Origin: Streptomyces sp. SAI-135
GTDB taxonomy: Bacteria; Actinomycetota; Actinomycetes; Streptomycetales; Streptomycetaceae
Length of the DNA stretch: 64,000 nt
NCBI RefSeq assembly: GCF_029893805.1
Contig: NZ_JARXYP010000002.1
Location: 6,448,001 to 6,512,000, forward strand
Direction of reading: 5' to 3'
A program made the translations under genes and the position numbers. Numbering within the stretch: position 1 is the first letter of the stretch; each line of letters begins with the position of its first letter. Below are positions 45,358 to 54,090 of the stretch, piece after piece. The notes below the pieces were generated by a model. It was not told the DNA's origin and did not search any database. It was given only the letters and a program-made list of their open reading frames with translations.

Positions 45358-46773
45358 ATGGCAAAGGCACCTGTTCTCACACCCCGGGCGGACGACTTCC
45401 CGCGCTGGTACCAGGATCTGGTCACCAAGGCAGAACTGGCCGACAACGGCCCGGTGCGCGGCACCATGGTCATCCGACCGTACGGGTACGGGCTGTGGGA
45501 GCGGATGCAGGCCGAGATGGACGCCCGGATCAAGGCCACGGGCACGCAGAACGCGTACTTCCCGCTGCTGATCCCGCAGTCGTACCTCACCCGTGAGGCC
45601 GACCACGTCGAGGGCTTCGCGCCCGAGCTTGCCGTGGTCACCCACGGCGGCGGCAAGGAGCTGGAGGAGCCCGCGGTCGTCCGCCCCACCTCCGAGATGA
45701 TCATCAACGACTACTTCTCGAAGTGGGTGCAGAGCTACCGCGACCTGCCCCTGCTGATCAACCAGTGGGCGAACGTGGTCCGCTGGGAGCTGCGGCCCCG
45801 GCTCTTCCTGCGCACGTCGGAGTTCCTGTGGCAGGAGGGCCACACCGCGCACGCGACCGAGGAGGACGCGCGCGCGTTCGCCTCGCACATCCACCGGCAG
45901 GTCTACGAGGACTTCATGACGAACGTCCTCGCGATGGACGTCGTCCCCGGCCGCAAGACCGTCAAGGAGCGTTTCGCCGGCGCCATCAACACCCTCACCC
46001 TCGAAGGGATGATGGGCGACGGCAAGGCACTCCAGATGGCCACCAGCCATGAGCTGGGCCAGAACTTCGCCAAAGCCTTCAACACCTCCTACCTGTCGAA
46101 GGACGGCACCCAGGAACTCGTCTGGCAGACCTCCTGGGGCTCCACCACCCGCATGATCGGCGCCCTGGTGATGATGCACGGCGACGACCACGGTCTGCGC
46201 GTCCCGCCGCGGCTCGCGCAGACCCAGGTCGTCGTGCTGGCCATCAAGGGGGACGAACCGGTTCTGGCCAAGGTCCGCGAGGTCGGCGACCGGCTGAGGG
46301 CCGCGGGACTGCGGGTCCACGTCGACGACCGCACCGACACCCCCTTCGGCCGCCGCGCGGTCGACTGGGAGCTCAAGGGCGTGCCGGTCCGCGTCGAGAT
46401 CGGGCCCCGTGACCTGGAGAGCGGCACCGCGATGGTGGCCCGCCGCATCCCCGGGGGCAAGGAGGCGGTCGCCGTCGACGATCTCGTACGACTGCTCCCG
46501 GCCGTCCTGGAGGAGGACCAGGCGCTGCTGCTGACGCAGTCCCGGGAGCGCCGCGAGTCCCGTACCGCCGAGGTGTCGACGTTCGACGAGGCGGTCGAGG
46601 CCGCCCTGGCCGGCGGCTGGGCGCGGATCCCGTGGGCCGTGCTCGGGGCGGAAGGCGAGGCCAGGCTGGCCGAGCACGGGGTGACCGTACGGTGTCTGAT
46701 CGCGGAGGACGGGTCGGTGCCGGGAACCGACGACGCCCCCGGTAACGTCGCAGTGGTCGCGCGCGCTTACTGA
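45358..46773 (+). CDS. proS: Proline--tRNA ligase, archaeal/eukaryotic-like (type 3)
   Basis: 471 aa class II synthetase lacking the large editing insertion of bacterial-type ProRS (about 570 aa). Motif 2 region VVRPTSEMIINDYF, motif 3 around TSWGSTTRMIGAL, and the anticodon domain after 270. Shortness and sequence (LVTKAELADNGPVRGTMVIR) point to the archaeal/eukaryotic-like class. Streptomyces usually also have a bacterial-type proS elsewhere, so this may be a second copy (inference). Confidence 0.9.
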   Translation: MAKAPVLTPRADDFPRWYQDLVTKAELADNGPVRGTMVIRPYGYGLWERMQAEMDARIKATGTQNAYFPLLIPQSYLTREADHVEGFAPELAVVTHGGGKELEEPAVVRPTSEMIINDYFSKWVQSYRDLPLLINQWANVVRWELRPRLFLRTSEFLWQEGHTAHATEEDARAFASHIHRQVYEDFMTNVLAMDVVPGRKTVKERFAGAINTLTLEGMMGDGKALQMATSHELGQNFAKAFNTSYLSKDGTQELVWQTSWGSTTRMIGALVMMHGDDHGLRVPPRLAQTQVVVLAIKGDEPVLAKVREVGDRLRAAGLRVHVDDRTDTPFGRRAVDWELKGVPVRVEIGPRDLESGTAMVARRIPGGKEAVAVDDLVRLLPAVLEEDQALLLTQSRERRESRTAEVSTFDEAVEAALAGGWARIPWAVLGAEGEARLAEHGVTVRCLIAEDGSVPGTDDAPGNVAVVARAY

Positions 46774-46838
46774 GACAGCGCCCTTCCGCTGCGAGAGCGA
46801 CCGAAACGCCTCTTGCGCACCTGCGGATCACAACCGCA

Positions 46839-46867
46839 CCGGCGCGTGGACACGATCTACGCGCCGG
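46839..46867 (+). terminator. Hairpin after proS
   Basis: 9-bp perfect arms 46839-46847 and 46859-46867, 65 bp after the proS stop. The remaining 170 bp up to the next gene hold no clear element. Confidence 0.5.
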
Positions 46868-47034
46868 GGCGTACCTCACACTACGCACCAGCTTGTGACG
46901 AGCTGTGAGGCTTCTCCGCAGATCAGCGCACCCGCCCTCGTCTCCACGCATCAGCGGCAACTGACGGGTACGTGCAAATTATTTGGGATGCCCCGGAATA
47001 GGAACACAGCGGCACTCTGGCTCGTTGTCATTAC

Positions 47035-47637
47035 GTGAGCACGACACAGACACCACCTGTTCTCGCCGCAGAGCTGGCAGAGGCGTGGGCCGACATTCAG
47101 CGGTACCACCCCGAGCTGCCGGACCTTGCCGCGCCAGAGTCCCTGATCGGGGAGTCGTCGTCCGCGTGCGGTCACGAGCTCTCCTTCGAGCGACTGCTTC
47201 ACGAGGCAGTCCACGGCATCGCCGCCGCGCGAGGCATCCGCGACACCTCCCGCGCCGGCCGCTACCACAACCGCAGATTCCTCGCGATCGCCGAGGAGAT
47301 GGGCCTGGACCACCCCGAGGAGCCGCACCCGAGCAGCGGTTTCTCCCTGGTCACGCTCACCCCCGAGGCGAAGCGCCGCTACCGCCCGACCATCGAGCGG
47401 CTCCAGCGCGCCCTCAAGGCCCACACGGCGGCGACCTCCGCCGACACCGCCCGCTCCTTCCGGGGACCGGCGGCACGCCACGGCTCCTCCGGGGGCGGGG
47501 TGCGGGTCAAGGCGGTCTGCGACTGCGGCCGCAACGTGAGGGTCGTCCCCTCCGTCCTGGCCCAGGCGCCCATCGTCTGCGGGGGCTGCGGGAAGCCCTT
47601 CCGCATTCCCGAGATCGTGGGGGCCGCGGCGAGCTGA
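47035..47637 (+). CDS. SprT-like zinc metallopeptidase-type protein
   Basis: 200 aa. An HExxH motif (LLHEAVHGIAAARGI) near residue 56 is followed by a YHNRRFLAIAEEMGL segment, the SprT/Spartan-like arrangement; the C-terminus is a zinc ribbon (CDCGRNVRVVPS then CGGCGKPF). SprT-like proteases can digest DNA-protein crosslinks in eukaryotes; the bacterial role is unknown. Start GTG 47035, with no clear ribosome-binding site. It lies upstream of the rpsP operon but ends in its own hairpins. Confidence 0.78.
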   Translation: MSTTQTPPVLAAELAEAWADIQRYHPELPDLAAPESLIGESSSACGHELSFERLLHEAVHGIAAARGIRDTSRAGRYHNRRFLAIAEEMGLDHPEEPHPSSGFSLVTLTPEAKRRYRPTIERLQRALKAHTAATSADTARSFRGPAARHGSSGGGVRVKAVCDCGRNVRVVPSVLAQAPIVCGGCGKPFRIPEIVGAAAS

Positions 47638-47641
47638 GACC

Positions 47642-47698
47642 CGGCTGCTCGTGGCAGCCGCGGTCCTGCCCGGGGGCACCCGGAGTGCCGGGTGCCCC
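47642..47698 (+). terminator. Two hairpins downstream of the SprT-like gene
   Basis: A 7-bp hairpin (47642-47660) and an 11-bp perfect hairpin (arms 47673-47683 and 47688-47698, AGTG loop) follow the stop codon. The second is a good terminator separating this gene from the rpsP operon. Confidence 0.75.
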
Positions 47699-47889
47699 TC
47701 AGGCATGCTCGTGCGCGGCCTCGGTCGGAGCGGAGCCGCGGGGTGTGGCACAATGGCTAGCTGTACTCGACAGCCGCACAGGAACCCTCTCGCCTCCGGC
47801 TGACGCGTCCATCGGGCACTCGGGTACCGCAACCCCACGCGGCATTCTCGCCGTGCCCAACCACGTCAAATCCAGGAGAACCCACTCCC

Positions 47890-48309
47890 GTGGCAGTCAA
47901 GATCAAGCTGAAGCGTCTGGGCAAGATCCGTTCGCCTCACTACCGCATCGTCGTCGCCGACTCCCGCACCCGTCGTGACGGCCGTGCGATCGAGGAGATC
48001 GGTCTGTACCACCCGGTGCAGAACCCCTCGCGCATCGAGGTCGACTCGGAGCGCGCGCAGTACTGGCTGGGTGTCGGCGCGCAGCCGACCGAGCCCGTGC
48101 TCGCCATCCTGAAGAAGACCGGCGACTGGCAGAAGTTCAAGGGCGAGCCCGCCCCGGCTCCGCTGCTCCAGCCGGCCGAGAAGGCCGCGCGTCCCTCGTT
48201 CGAGGCCCTCGGTGGCGACGACGAGGGCAAGGGTGAGGCCATCACCCAGAAGAAGAAGGCCGAGAAGAAGGACGAGGCCGCGGCTGAGTCCGAGTCGACC
48301 GAGGCCTGA
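47890..48309 (+). CDS. rpsP: 30S ribosomal protein S16
   Basis: 139 aa S16. Core MAVKIKLKRLGKIRSPHYRI and the DGRAIEEIGLYHP segment; a C-terminal extension of about 50 residues, lysine/glutamate-rich (QKKKAEKKDEAAAESES), is common in actinobacteria. First gene of rpsP-KH-rimM-trmD-rplS. Confidence 0.96.
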   Translation: MAVKIKLKRLGKIRSPHYRIVVADSRTRRDGRAIEEIGLYHPVQNPSRIEVDSERAQYWLGVGAQPTEPVLAILKKTGDWQKFKGEPAPAPLLQPAEKAARPSFEALGGDDEGKGEAITQKKKAEKKDEAAAESESTEA

Positions 48310-48311
48310 GC

Positions 48312-48551
48312 ATGCTCGAGGAGGCTCTCGAGCACCTCGTGAAGGGCATCGTCGACAACCCTGACGATGTGCAGGTCGCCTCGCGCAACCTGCGCCGCGG
48401 GCGGGTGCTGGAGGTCCGGGTCCACCCCGACGACCTCGGCAAGGTGATCGGCCGCAACGGCCGCACCGCACGCGCCCTGCGGACCGTCGTGGGCGCCATC
48501 GGCGGCCGCGGTGTCCGCGTCGACCTCGTCGACGTCGACCACGTCCGCTGA
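48312..48551 (+). CDS. KH-domain RNA-binding protein (KhpA-like)
   Basis: 79 aa single KH domain with the GKVIGRNGRTARALR (GxxG) loop. It is placed between rpsP and rimM as in most Gram-positives. KhpA binds RNA and often partners with KhpB/EloR; partner not in this window. Starts 2 nt after the rpsP stop. Confidence 0.93.
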   Translation: MLEEALEHLVKGIVDNPDDVQVASRNLRRGRVLEVRVHPDDLGKVIGRNGRTARALRTVVGAIGGRGVRVDLVDVDHVR

Positions 48552-48652
48552 CGTCAAACGCAGCACCGGCTCGGGCCGGGGAGGGCCATCGGGCCGTCCC
48601 CGGCCCGTAGTCGTTACGGTCCCTCGGGTCCCAGGACAGGAGATCTTCGCAA

Positions 48653-49195
48653 GTGCAGCTCGTAGTCGCACGGATCGGCCGCGCCCACGGCATCAAGGGC
48701 GAGGTCACCGTCGAGGTCCGTACCGACGAGCCGGAACTCCGGCTCGCCCCCGGCGCCGTACTGGCGACCGACCCGGCCGCCACCGGCCCGCTCACCATCG
48801 AGACGGGCCGCGTCCACAGCGGCCGCCTCCTGCTGCGCTTCGAGGGCGTCCGCGACCGGACCGCCGCCGAGGCGCTGCGCAACACCCTCCTGATCGCCGA
48901 GGTCGACCCCGACGAACTGCCGGAGGAGGAGGACGAGTACTACGACCACCAGCTCATGGACCTCGACGTCGTCACCGAGGACGGCACGCAGGTCGGCCGG
49001 ATCACCGAGATCTCGCACCTGCCCTCCCAGGACCTCTTCATCGTGGAGCGGCCCGACGGCAGCGAGGTGATGATCCCGTTCGTGCAGGAGATCGTCACGG
49101 AGATCGACCTGGAGGAGCAGCGGGCGGTCATCGATCCGCCGCCCGGGCTGATCGACGACCAGGCCGAGATCGCGTCCTCGCGGGAAGAGTCGTAG
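48653..49195 (+). CDS. rimM: Ribosome maturation factor RimM
   Basis: 180 aa. N-terminal VARIGRAHGIKGEVTVEVRT (RimM signature) and the C-terminal PRC-barrel (YYDHQLMDLDV, then DLFIVERPDGSEVMIPFV). Binds S19 and assists 30S head assembly. GTG start after AGGAG; 3 nt precede trmD. Confidence 0.95.
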   Translation: MQLVVARIGRAHGIKGEVTVEVRTDEPELRLAPGAVLATDPAATGPLTIETGRVHSGRLLLRFEGVRDRTAAEALRNTLLIAEVDPDELPEEEDEYYDHQLMDLDVVTEDGTQVGRITEISHLPSQDLFIVERPDGSEVMIPFVQEIVTEIDLEEQRAVIDPPPGLIDDQAEIASSREES

Positions 49196-49198
49196 AAG

Positions 49199-50032
49199 AT
49201 GCGCCTCGACGTCGTCACGATCTTCCCCGCGTACCTCGAACCCCTGAACGTCTCCCTGGTCGGCAAGGCCCGCGCGCGCGGGCAGCTGAACGTGCACGTC
49301 CACGACCTGCGGGAGTGGACCCACGACCGCCACAACACCGTCGACGACACCCCGTACGGCGGTGGCCCGGGCATGGTCATGAAGACCGATCCGTGGGGGG
49401 ACGCGCTGGACTCCGTGCTGGCGGACGGCTACGAGGCGGGCTCGCACTCGCCCGCGCTCGTCGTCCCCACCCCGAGCGGCCGCCCCTTCACCCAGGAACT
49501 CGCCGTGGAACTCTCCGAGTCCCCCTGGCTGATCTTCACGCCGGCCCGCTACGAGGGCATCGACCGGCGGGTCGTGGACGAGTACGCCACCAGAATGCCG
49601 GTCCACGAGGTGTCCATCGGCGACTACGTCCTCGCCGGCGGCGAGGCGGCCGTGCTGGTGGTCACCGAGGCGGTGGCCCGGCTGCTGCCCGGCGTCCTCG
49701 GCAACGCCGAGTCGCATCGCGACGACTCCTTCGCGCCCGGCGCGATGGCGAACCTGCTCGAAGGCCCCGTCTACACCAAGCCGCCCGAGTGGCGCGGCCG
49801 TGGCATCCCGGACGTCCTGCTCAGCGGCCACCACGGCAAGATCGCCCGCTGGCGCCGTGACGAGGCGCTCAGGCGTACCGCCGCCAACCGGCCCGACCTC
49901 ATCGAGCGCTGCGACCCCAAGGCCTTCGACAAGAAGGACCGGGAGATGCTCTCCATCCTGGGCTGGGCACCGGACCCGGCGGGGGAGCCGTACGGCCGAT
50001 TTTGGCGCAGGCCGGAAGGCGTGGAAGAATAA
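49199..50032 (+). CDS. trmD: tRNA (guanine-37-N1)-methyltransferase
   Basis: 277 aa SPOUT-fold enzyme that makes m1G37 and prevents frameshifting. MRLDVVTIFPAYLEPL start, DDTPYGGGPGMVMK, RYEGIDRRVVDEY, and the SAM-binding knot YVLAGGEAAVLV. Length slightly over the E. coli enzyme due to a short insertion and tail. Confidence 0.95.
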   Translation: MRLDVVTIFPAYLEPLNVSLVGKARARGQLNVHVHDLREWTHDRHNTVDDTPYGGGPGMVMKTDPWGDALDSVLADGYEAGSHSPALVVPTPSGRPFTQELAVELSESPWLIFTPARYEGIDRRVVDEYATRMPVHEVSIGDYVLAGGEAAVLVVTEAVARLLPGVLGNAESHRDDSFAPGAMANLLEGPVYTKPPEWRGRGIPDVLLSGHHGKIARWRRDEALRRTAANRPDLIERCDPKAFDKKDREMLSILGWAPDPAGEPYGRFWRRPEGVEE

Positions 50033-50164
50033 GTCGCTGTTGTGCGTCGTCCGGCGTGCGCCCCTGCCACAGGGGGACACGACGCCCGCCCCGACACGGA
50101 CAGCCTCCTCACGAACACTAGCTACCGCCGATGACCTGTGGCATGGGCGAAGAAAGCAGACGAA

Positions 50165-50515
50165 ATGTCTCACCTGCTCGACTCCGTCGACTCCGCGTCG
50201 CTGCGCAGCGACATCCCGGCCTTCCGCCCGGGTGACACCGTCAACGTCCACGTCCGCGTCATCGAGGGCAACCGCTCCCGTGTGCAGCAGTTCAAGGGCG
50301 TAGTCATCCGTCGTCAGGGCGCCGGTGTCCGCGAGACCTTCACGGTCCGCAAGGTCTCGTTCTCCGTGGGCGTCGAGCGCACCTTCCCGGTGCACACCCC
50401 GATCGTCGAGAAGATCGAGCTCGTCACCCGCGGTGACGTGCGCCGCGCCAAGCTGTACTACCTGCGCGAGCTCCGCGGCAAGGCCGCGAAGATCAAGGAG
50501 AAGCGCGAGAACTGA
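50165..50515 (+). CDS. rplS: 50S ribosomal protein L19
   Basis: 116 aa L19 at the 30S/50S interface. IPAFRPGDTVNVHVRV, QQFKGVVIRRQGAG and the KLYYLRELRGKAAKIKE end are all present. The ATG at 50165 is the family start. A 132-nt gap after trmD could contain leader structure, not evident by eye. Confidence 0.95.
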   Translation: MSHLLDSVDSASLRSDIPAFRPGDTVNVHVRVIEGNRSRVQQFKGVVIRRQGAGVRETFTVRKVSFSVGVERTFPVHTPIVEKIELVTRGDVRRAKLYYLRELRGKAAKIKEKREN

Positions 50516-50560
50516 GCGCTTTTCGGACGTCACAGCGCGGCCGGATAGCATCTGGCCCCG

Positions 50561-51256
50561 ATGGACACCGAAGCACAGCCGACGGAGCGCGACCGCTCCT
50601 CCCGCCCCGCCTCAGGGGCCGCGGAGGGACGGTCGCGTTTCGCGTTGGTGTCGAGAATCACCCAGTGGCTGCCCGGCGGCCGGATCTCCCTGGTCCTGCT
50701 GCTGTGCCTGGTCCTTCTCCTGCTGATCAGTACGTTCGTGGTCAAACCTTTCCAGATCCCCAGCGGATCCATGGAAAACGGATTGAGGATCGGGGACCGC
50801 GTTCTCGTAAATAGGTTCGCGTACCGTTTCGGTGCCGAGCCGCAGCGGGGAGATGTAGTCGTGTTCGACGGAAGCGGGTATTTCGGGGACGGGGACTACA
50901 TCAAGCGTGTTGTCGGTGTGGGGGGAGACCATGTGGTCTGCTGCGACAAGAAGGGGAGGATCGAGGTGAACGGCCGGTCGGTCGACGAGTCGGGCTTCCT
51001 GTACCCCGGCGACAGCCCGTCCTCGGTGCCCTTCGAAGTCGAGGTGCCCGACGGCACCCTGTTCGTCCTCGGTGACCACCGCAGCGTCTCCAGCGACTCC
51101 CGGGACCATCTGGGCTCACCGGGCGGCGGCATGATCCCCGTCGACGACGTCCTCGGACGGGCCGACTGGATCATCTGGCCCGCCGGCCACGCCACCCGCC
51201 TGCACCGTTCCGCCGCCTACGCGCGCGTGCCCGCAGCGGAGGGCGCGCATGGGTAA
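50561..51256 (+). CDS. sipW: Type I signal peptidase, SipW-like
   Basis: 231 aa, one N-terminal membrane helix (about 45-62) and catalytic Ser in IPSGSM, Lys in YIKRVVGVGGD (both near 70-120), box E GDHRSVSSDSR. First of four consecutive signal peptidases, as known in S. lividans and S. coelicolor. Overlaps sipX by 8 nt. Confidence 0.92.
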   Translation: MDTEAQPTERDRSSRPASGAAEGRSRFALVSRITQWLPGGRISLVLLLCLVLLLLISTFVVKPFQIPSGSMENGLRIGDRVLVNRFAYRFGAEPQRGDVVVFDGSGYFGDGDYIKRVVGVGGDHVVCCDKKGRIEVNGRSVDESGFLYPGDSPSSVPFEVEVPDGTLFVLGDHRSVSSDSRDHLGSPGGGMIPVDDVLGRADWIIWPAGHATRLHRSAAYARVPAAEGAHG

Positions 51257-52343
51257 CCGGGGCAAACCCCGCGGTGTCGCGAGCACCGCGGCCGACAACC
51301 TGCTGCCCACCGGCGTACGGCGTTCCGCCAGCCCCTCGGGCGGCCGCTCACGCGCGGAGCGGCGCAAGCTCCAGCGCAAGGTCAAGCGGCGCAGAAGGCG
51401 CGGCGCGGTCAAGGAGATACCGCTCCTCGTCGGCGTGGCCGTCCTGATAGCCCTGGTCCTGAAGACGTTCCTCGTCCAGGCGTTCGTGATCCCGTCGGGC
51501 TCGATGGAGCAGACGATCCGGATCGGCGACCGGGTCCTGGTCGACAAGTTCACCCCGTGGTTCGGCTCCGAGCCCGAGCGCGGGGACGTCGTCGTCTTCA
51601 AGGATCCCGGCGGCTGGCTCCAGGACGAGCAGACCACGAAGAAGAAGGACGACCCCGTGGTCGTCAAGCAGGTCAAGGAGGGCCTCACCTTCATCGGCCT
51701 GCTGCCGTCGGACAACGAGAAGGACCTCATCAAGCGGGTCGTCGGGGTCGGCGGCGACCGGGTCAAGTGCTGTGACACCGAGGGACGGGTCACCGTCAAC
51801 GGCGTCCCCCTGAGCGAGACGGACTACCTGTATCCCGGGAACGCCCCCTCCACCCAGCAGTTCGACGTCACCGTCCCCCAGGGGCGGCTGTGGGTGATGG
51901 GTGACCACCGTGCCAACTCCGCGGACTCCCGCTCGCACCAGGACACCGACTACGGCGGCACCGTGTCGCTGGACTCGGTGGTCGGACGGGCCCGGGTCAT
52001 CGCATGGCCTTTCGGCCACTGGAGCATGCTGGACGAACCGAAAACTTACTCTTCCGTTGCCGACTCGGTGCCCGGGACGACCGCAGCCTCCCAGCCGTCG
52101 CTTAGGGTTGCTCAGGACGATCCGAACGAAGCGATCCAACTCCCGAGCCCTGCGGAACTCCCGCTCGTTATGGGAGTGGTGGGCCTGCGCCGTACCTGGG
52201 GCAGGCGGCGGCACAGAGTAAGGAGTTGGCGTGGGGGATGTGGCGGTTGGTGCACGATCCGGGCACGACGGCGAGGAGCACCGCGGACGCCCCGTGGACG
52301 CAGCCGGCCCGGCCGCGGACAGCGCCGTGACCTCCGGGAGTGA
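51249..52343 (+). CDS. sipX: Type I signal peptidase, SipX-like, extended C-terminus
   Basis: 364 aa as read. Basic N-terminus, membrane helix (about 58-74), IPSGSM with the catalytic Ser, LIKRVVGVGGD with the Lys, and GDHRANSADSR. A C-terminal membrane helix (LPLVMGVVGL) followed by GRRRHR should be the natural end, but the reading frame continues for 40 more Arg/Gly residues and overlaps sipY by 113 nt. In the next frame a TAA sits at the SD of sipY (TAAGGAG), which suggests a 1-nt indel here. I recall about 320 residues for S. lividans SipX. Confidence 0.85.
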   Translation: MGNRGKPRGVASTAADNLLPTGVRRSASPSGGRSRAERRKLQRKVKRRRRRGAVKEIPLLVGVAVLIALVLKTFLVQAFVIPSGSMEQTIRIGDRVLVDKFTPWFGSEPERGDVVVFKDPGGWLQDEQTTKKKDDPVVVKQVKEGLTFIGLLPSDNEKDLIKRVVGVGGDRVKCCDTEGRVTVNGVPLSETDYLYPGNAPSTQQFDVTVPQGRLWVMGDHRANSADSRSHQDTDYGGTVSLDSVVGRARVIAWPFGHWSMLDEPKTYSSVADSVPGTTAASQPSLRVAQDDPNEAIQLPSPAELPLVMGVVGLRRTWGRRRHRVRSWRGGCGGWCTIRARRRGAPRTPRGRSRPGRGQRRDLRE

Positions 52344-53202
52344 CTCCGGGGCGACCGAGGACGGTACGGCGAGGGAGGCACGGGGCGGTGGGCCCGGGGA
52401 CGCGGCCCCCAGGGTGAAGAAGCAGCGCTCCTTCTGGAAGGAGCTGCCCATCCTGATCGGTATCGCGCTCGTGCTGGCGCTGCTGATCAAGACGTTCCTG
52501 GTGCAGGCCTTCTCGATCCCGTCCGACTCGATGCAGAACACCCTCCAGCAGGGTGACCGGGTGCTGGTCGACAAGCTCACCCCGTGGTTCGGCTCCGAGC
52601 CCGAGCGCGGCGAGGTCGTGGTCTTCCACGACCCCGACAACTGGCTGGCTGGCGAGCCGACCGCGGACCCGAACGCCCTGCAGACCTTCCTCTCCTGGAT
52701 CGGCCTGATGCCGTCCGCCGAGGAGAAGGACCTCATCAAGCGCGTCATCGGCGTCGGCGGCGACACGGTCTCCTGCGAGGGCACCGGCCCGCTGAAGGTC
52801 AACGGCAAGGCGCTGAGCGAGTCGTCGTACGTCTACGCCGGCAACACCCCGTGCAGCCAGGACGACCAGGGCGGCCAGTTCACCGTGAAGGTCCCCAAGG
52901 GCTACATCTGGGTGATGGGCGACCACCGGCAGAACTCCCGTGACTCGCGCTACAACCAGTCGGACAAGCACCACGGCATGGTCCCCGTCGACGACGTCGT
53001 GGGCCGCGCCATCGTGAAGGCCTGGCCGGTCAACCGCTGGGGCACGCTGCCCAAGCCGGACACCTTCGACCAGGCCGGCATCAACGACAAGTCGTCGGCC
53101 TCGGCGGCCCTGACGGTCGCGCCGCAGGGGATCGCCCTCGTCGGTGTGGTGCCGGTGGCGCTGTGGCGGCGCAGGAAGGCCGCGGTCGAGCGGACCCGCT
53201 GA
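52231..53202 (+). CDS. sipY: Type I signal peptidase, SipY-like
   Basis: 323 aa. N-terminal acidic stretch, membrane helix (about 74-92), active-site IPSDSM (Ser; usual Gly is Asp), LIKRVIGVGGD with Lys, GDHRQNSRDSR, and a C-terminal helix with LWRRRKAAVE. SipY is the major signal peptidase in S. lividans (established). GTG 52231 has AGGAG 5 nt upstream. Confidence 0.93.
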   Translation: MGDVAVGARSGHDGEEHRGRPVDAAGPAADSAVTSGSDSGATEDGTAREARGGGPGDAAPRVKKQRSFWKELPILIGIALVLALLIKTFLVQAFSIPSDSMQNTLQQGDRVLVDKLTPWFGSEPERGEVVVFHDPDNWLAGEPTADPNALQTFLSWIGLMPSAEEKDLIKRVIGVGGDTVSCEGTGPLKVNGKALSESSYVYAGNTPCSQDDQGGQFTVKVPKGYIWVMGDHRQNSRDSRYNQSDKHHGMVPVDDVVGRAIVKAWPVNRWGTLPKPDTFDQAGINDKSSASAALTVAPQGIALVGVVPVALWRRRKAAVERTR

Positions 53203-53316
53203 GCCCTCCTCGCCGAGCGGCCTTCACCCACCTGGTGAAAGCTTTGCGGAGCTTGGTGCTCCGGCCGGTCGGGAGGGGCTGCCCCGGTCAGGTACCGCCG
53301 GGTAGGGTGCGGGTCC

Positions 53317-54090
53317 ATGGGTGGCGAGAGCACTGCACGTACGGCCCCGCACAGGGGTGGCACCGACACGGGCCCGGTGGGCAGCCGGACCGGACAGCGA
53401 CTGTCCGGACTGGCCGTCGCGCTGGGCATCGTGCTGTTCCTCGGGGGATTCGCCTGGGGAGCGGTGCTCTACCGGCCGTACACCGTGCCCACCAGTTCGA
53501 TGACGCCCACGATCGACGCGGGCGACCGGGTGCTGGCGCAGCGCGTCGACGGCGACGAGATTCGCCGGGGTGACGTCGTCGTCTTCACCGACAAGACCTG
53601 GGTGAGCAACGCCCCTGTGGTCAAGCGCGTCGTCGCGGTCGGCGGCGACACGGTCTCCTGCTGCACGGACGGGAAGCTGACCGTCAACGGCAAGGCGATC
53701 GACGAGACCTACCTCAAGGGCGGGCCGGTCGAGGACAAGTCCATCCCGACCGTGAAGGTGCCCAAGGACCGACTGTTCCTGCTCGGTGACGAGCGCCAGG
53801 GCTCGCTGGACTCCTCGGCCCACCTCACCGACGCCGCCCAGGGCACCGTCGCGCGCTCCGCGGTGACCGCCCGTGTTGACGCCGTGGTCTGGCCCATGAA
53901 GGGCATGGTCGAGCGTCCCGCCGCCTTCGAGCCGCTCGGCGCGCTCTCCGCGCCCGGCCCGCTGCGTACGATCTTCATCATGATCGTCGCCGGCGCGGTG
54001 CTGGTGCTGGGCGGCGGTGCCTACGGGCCCGTGGCCAAGCTGTTCGCCAGGCGTTCCCAGGTCCGGACGGAGCCCGTCGGTGCCCGCTGA
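53317..54090 (+). CDS. sipZ: Type I signal peptidase, SipZ-like
   Basis: 257 aa with membrane helices at both ends (about 33-52 and 222-241). Catalytic Ser in VPTSSMTPT, Lys in VKRVVAVGGD, box E GDERQGSLDSS; its motifs diverge more from the other three. Ends inside the NUDIX start region (11-nt overlap). Confidence 0.92.
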   Translation: MGGESTARTAPHRGGTDTGPVGSRTGQRLSGLAVALGIVLFLGGFAWGAVLYRPYTVPTSSMTPTIDAGDRVLAQRVDGDEIRRGDVVVFTDKTWVSNAPVVKRVVAVGGDTVSCCTDGKLTVNGKAIDETYLKGGPVEDKSIPTVKVPKDRLFLLGDERQGSLDSSAHLTDAAQGTVARSAVTARVDAVVWPMKGMVERPAAFEPLGALSAPGPLRTIFIMIVAGAVLVLGGGAYGPVAKLFARRSQVRTEPVGAR

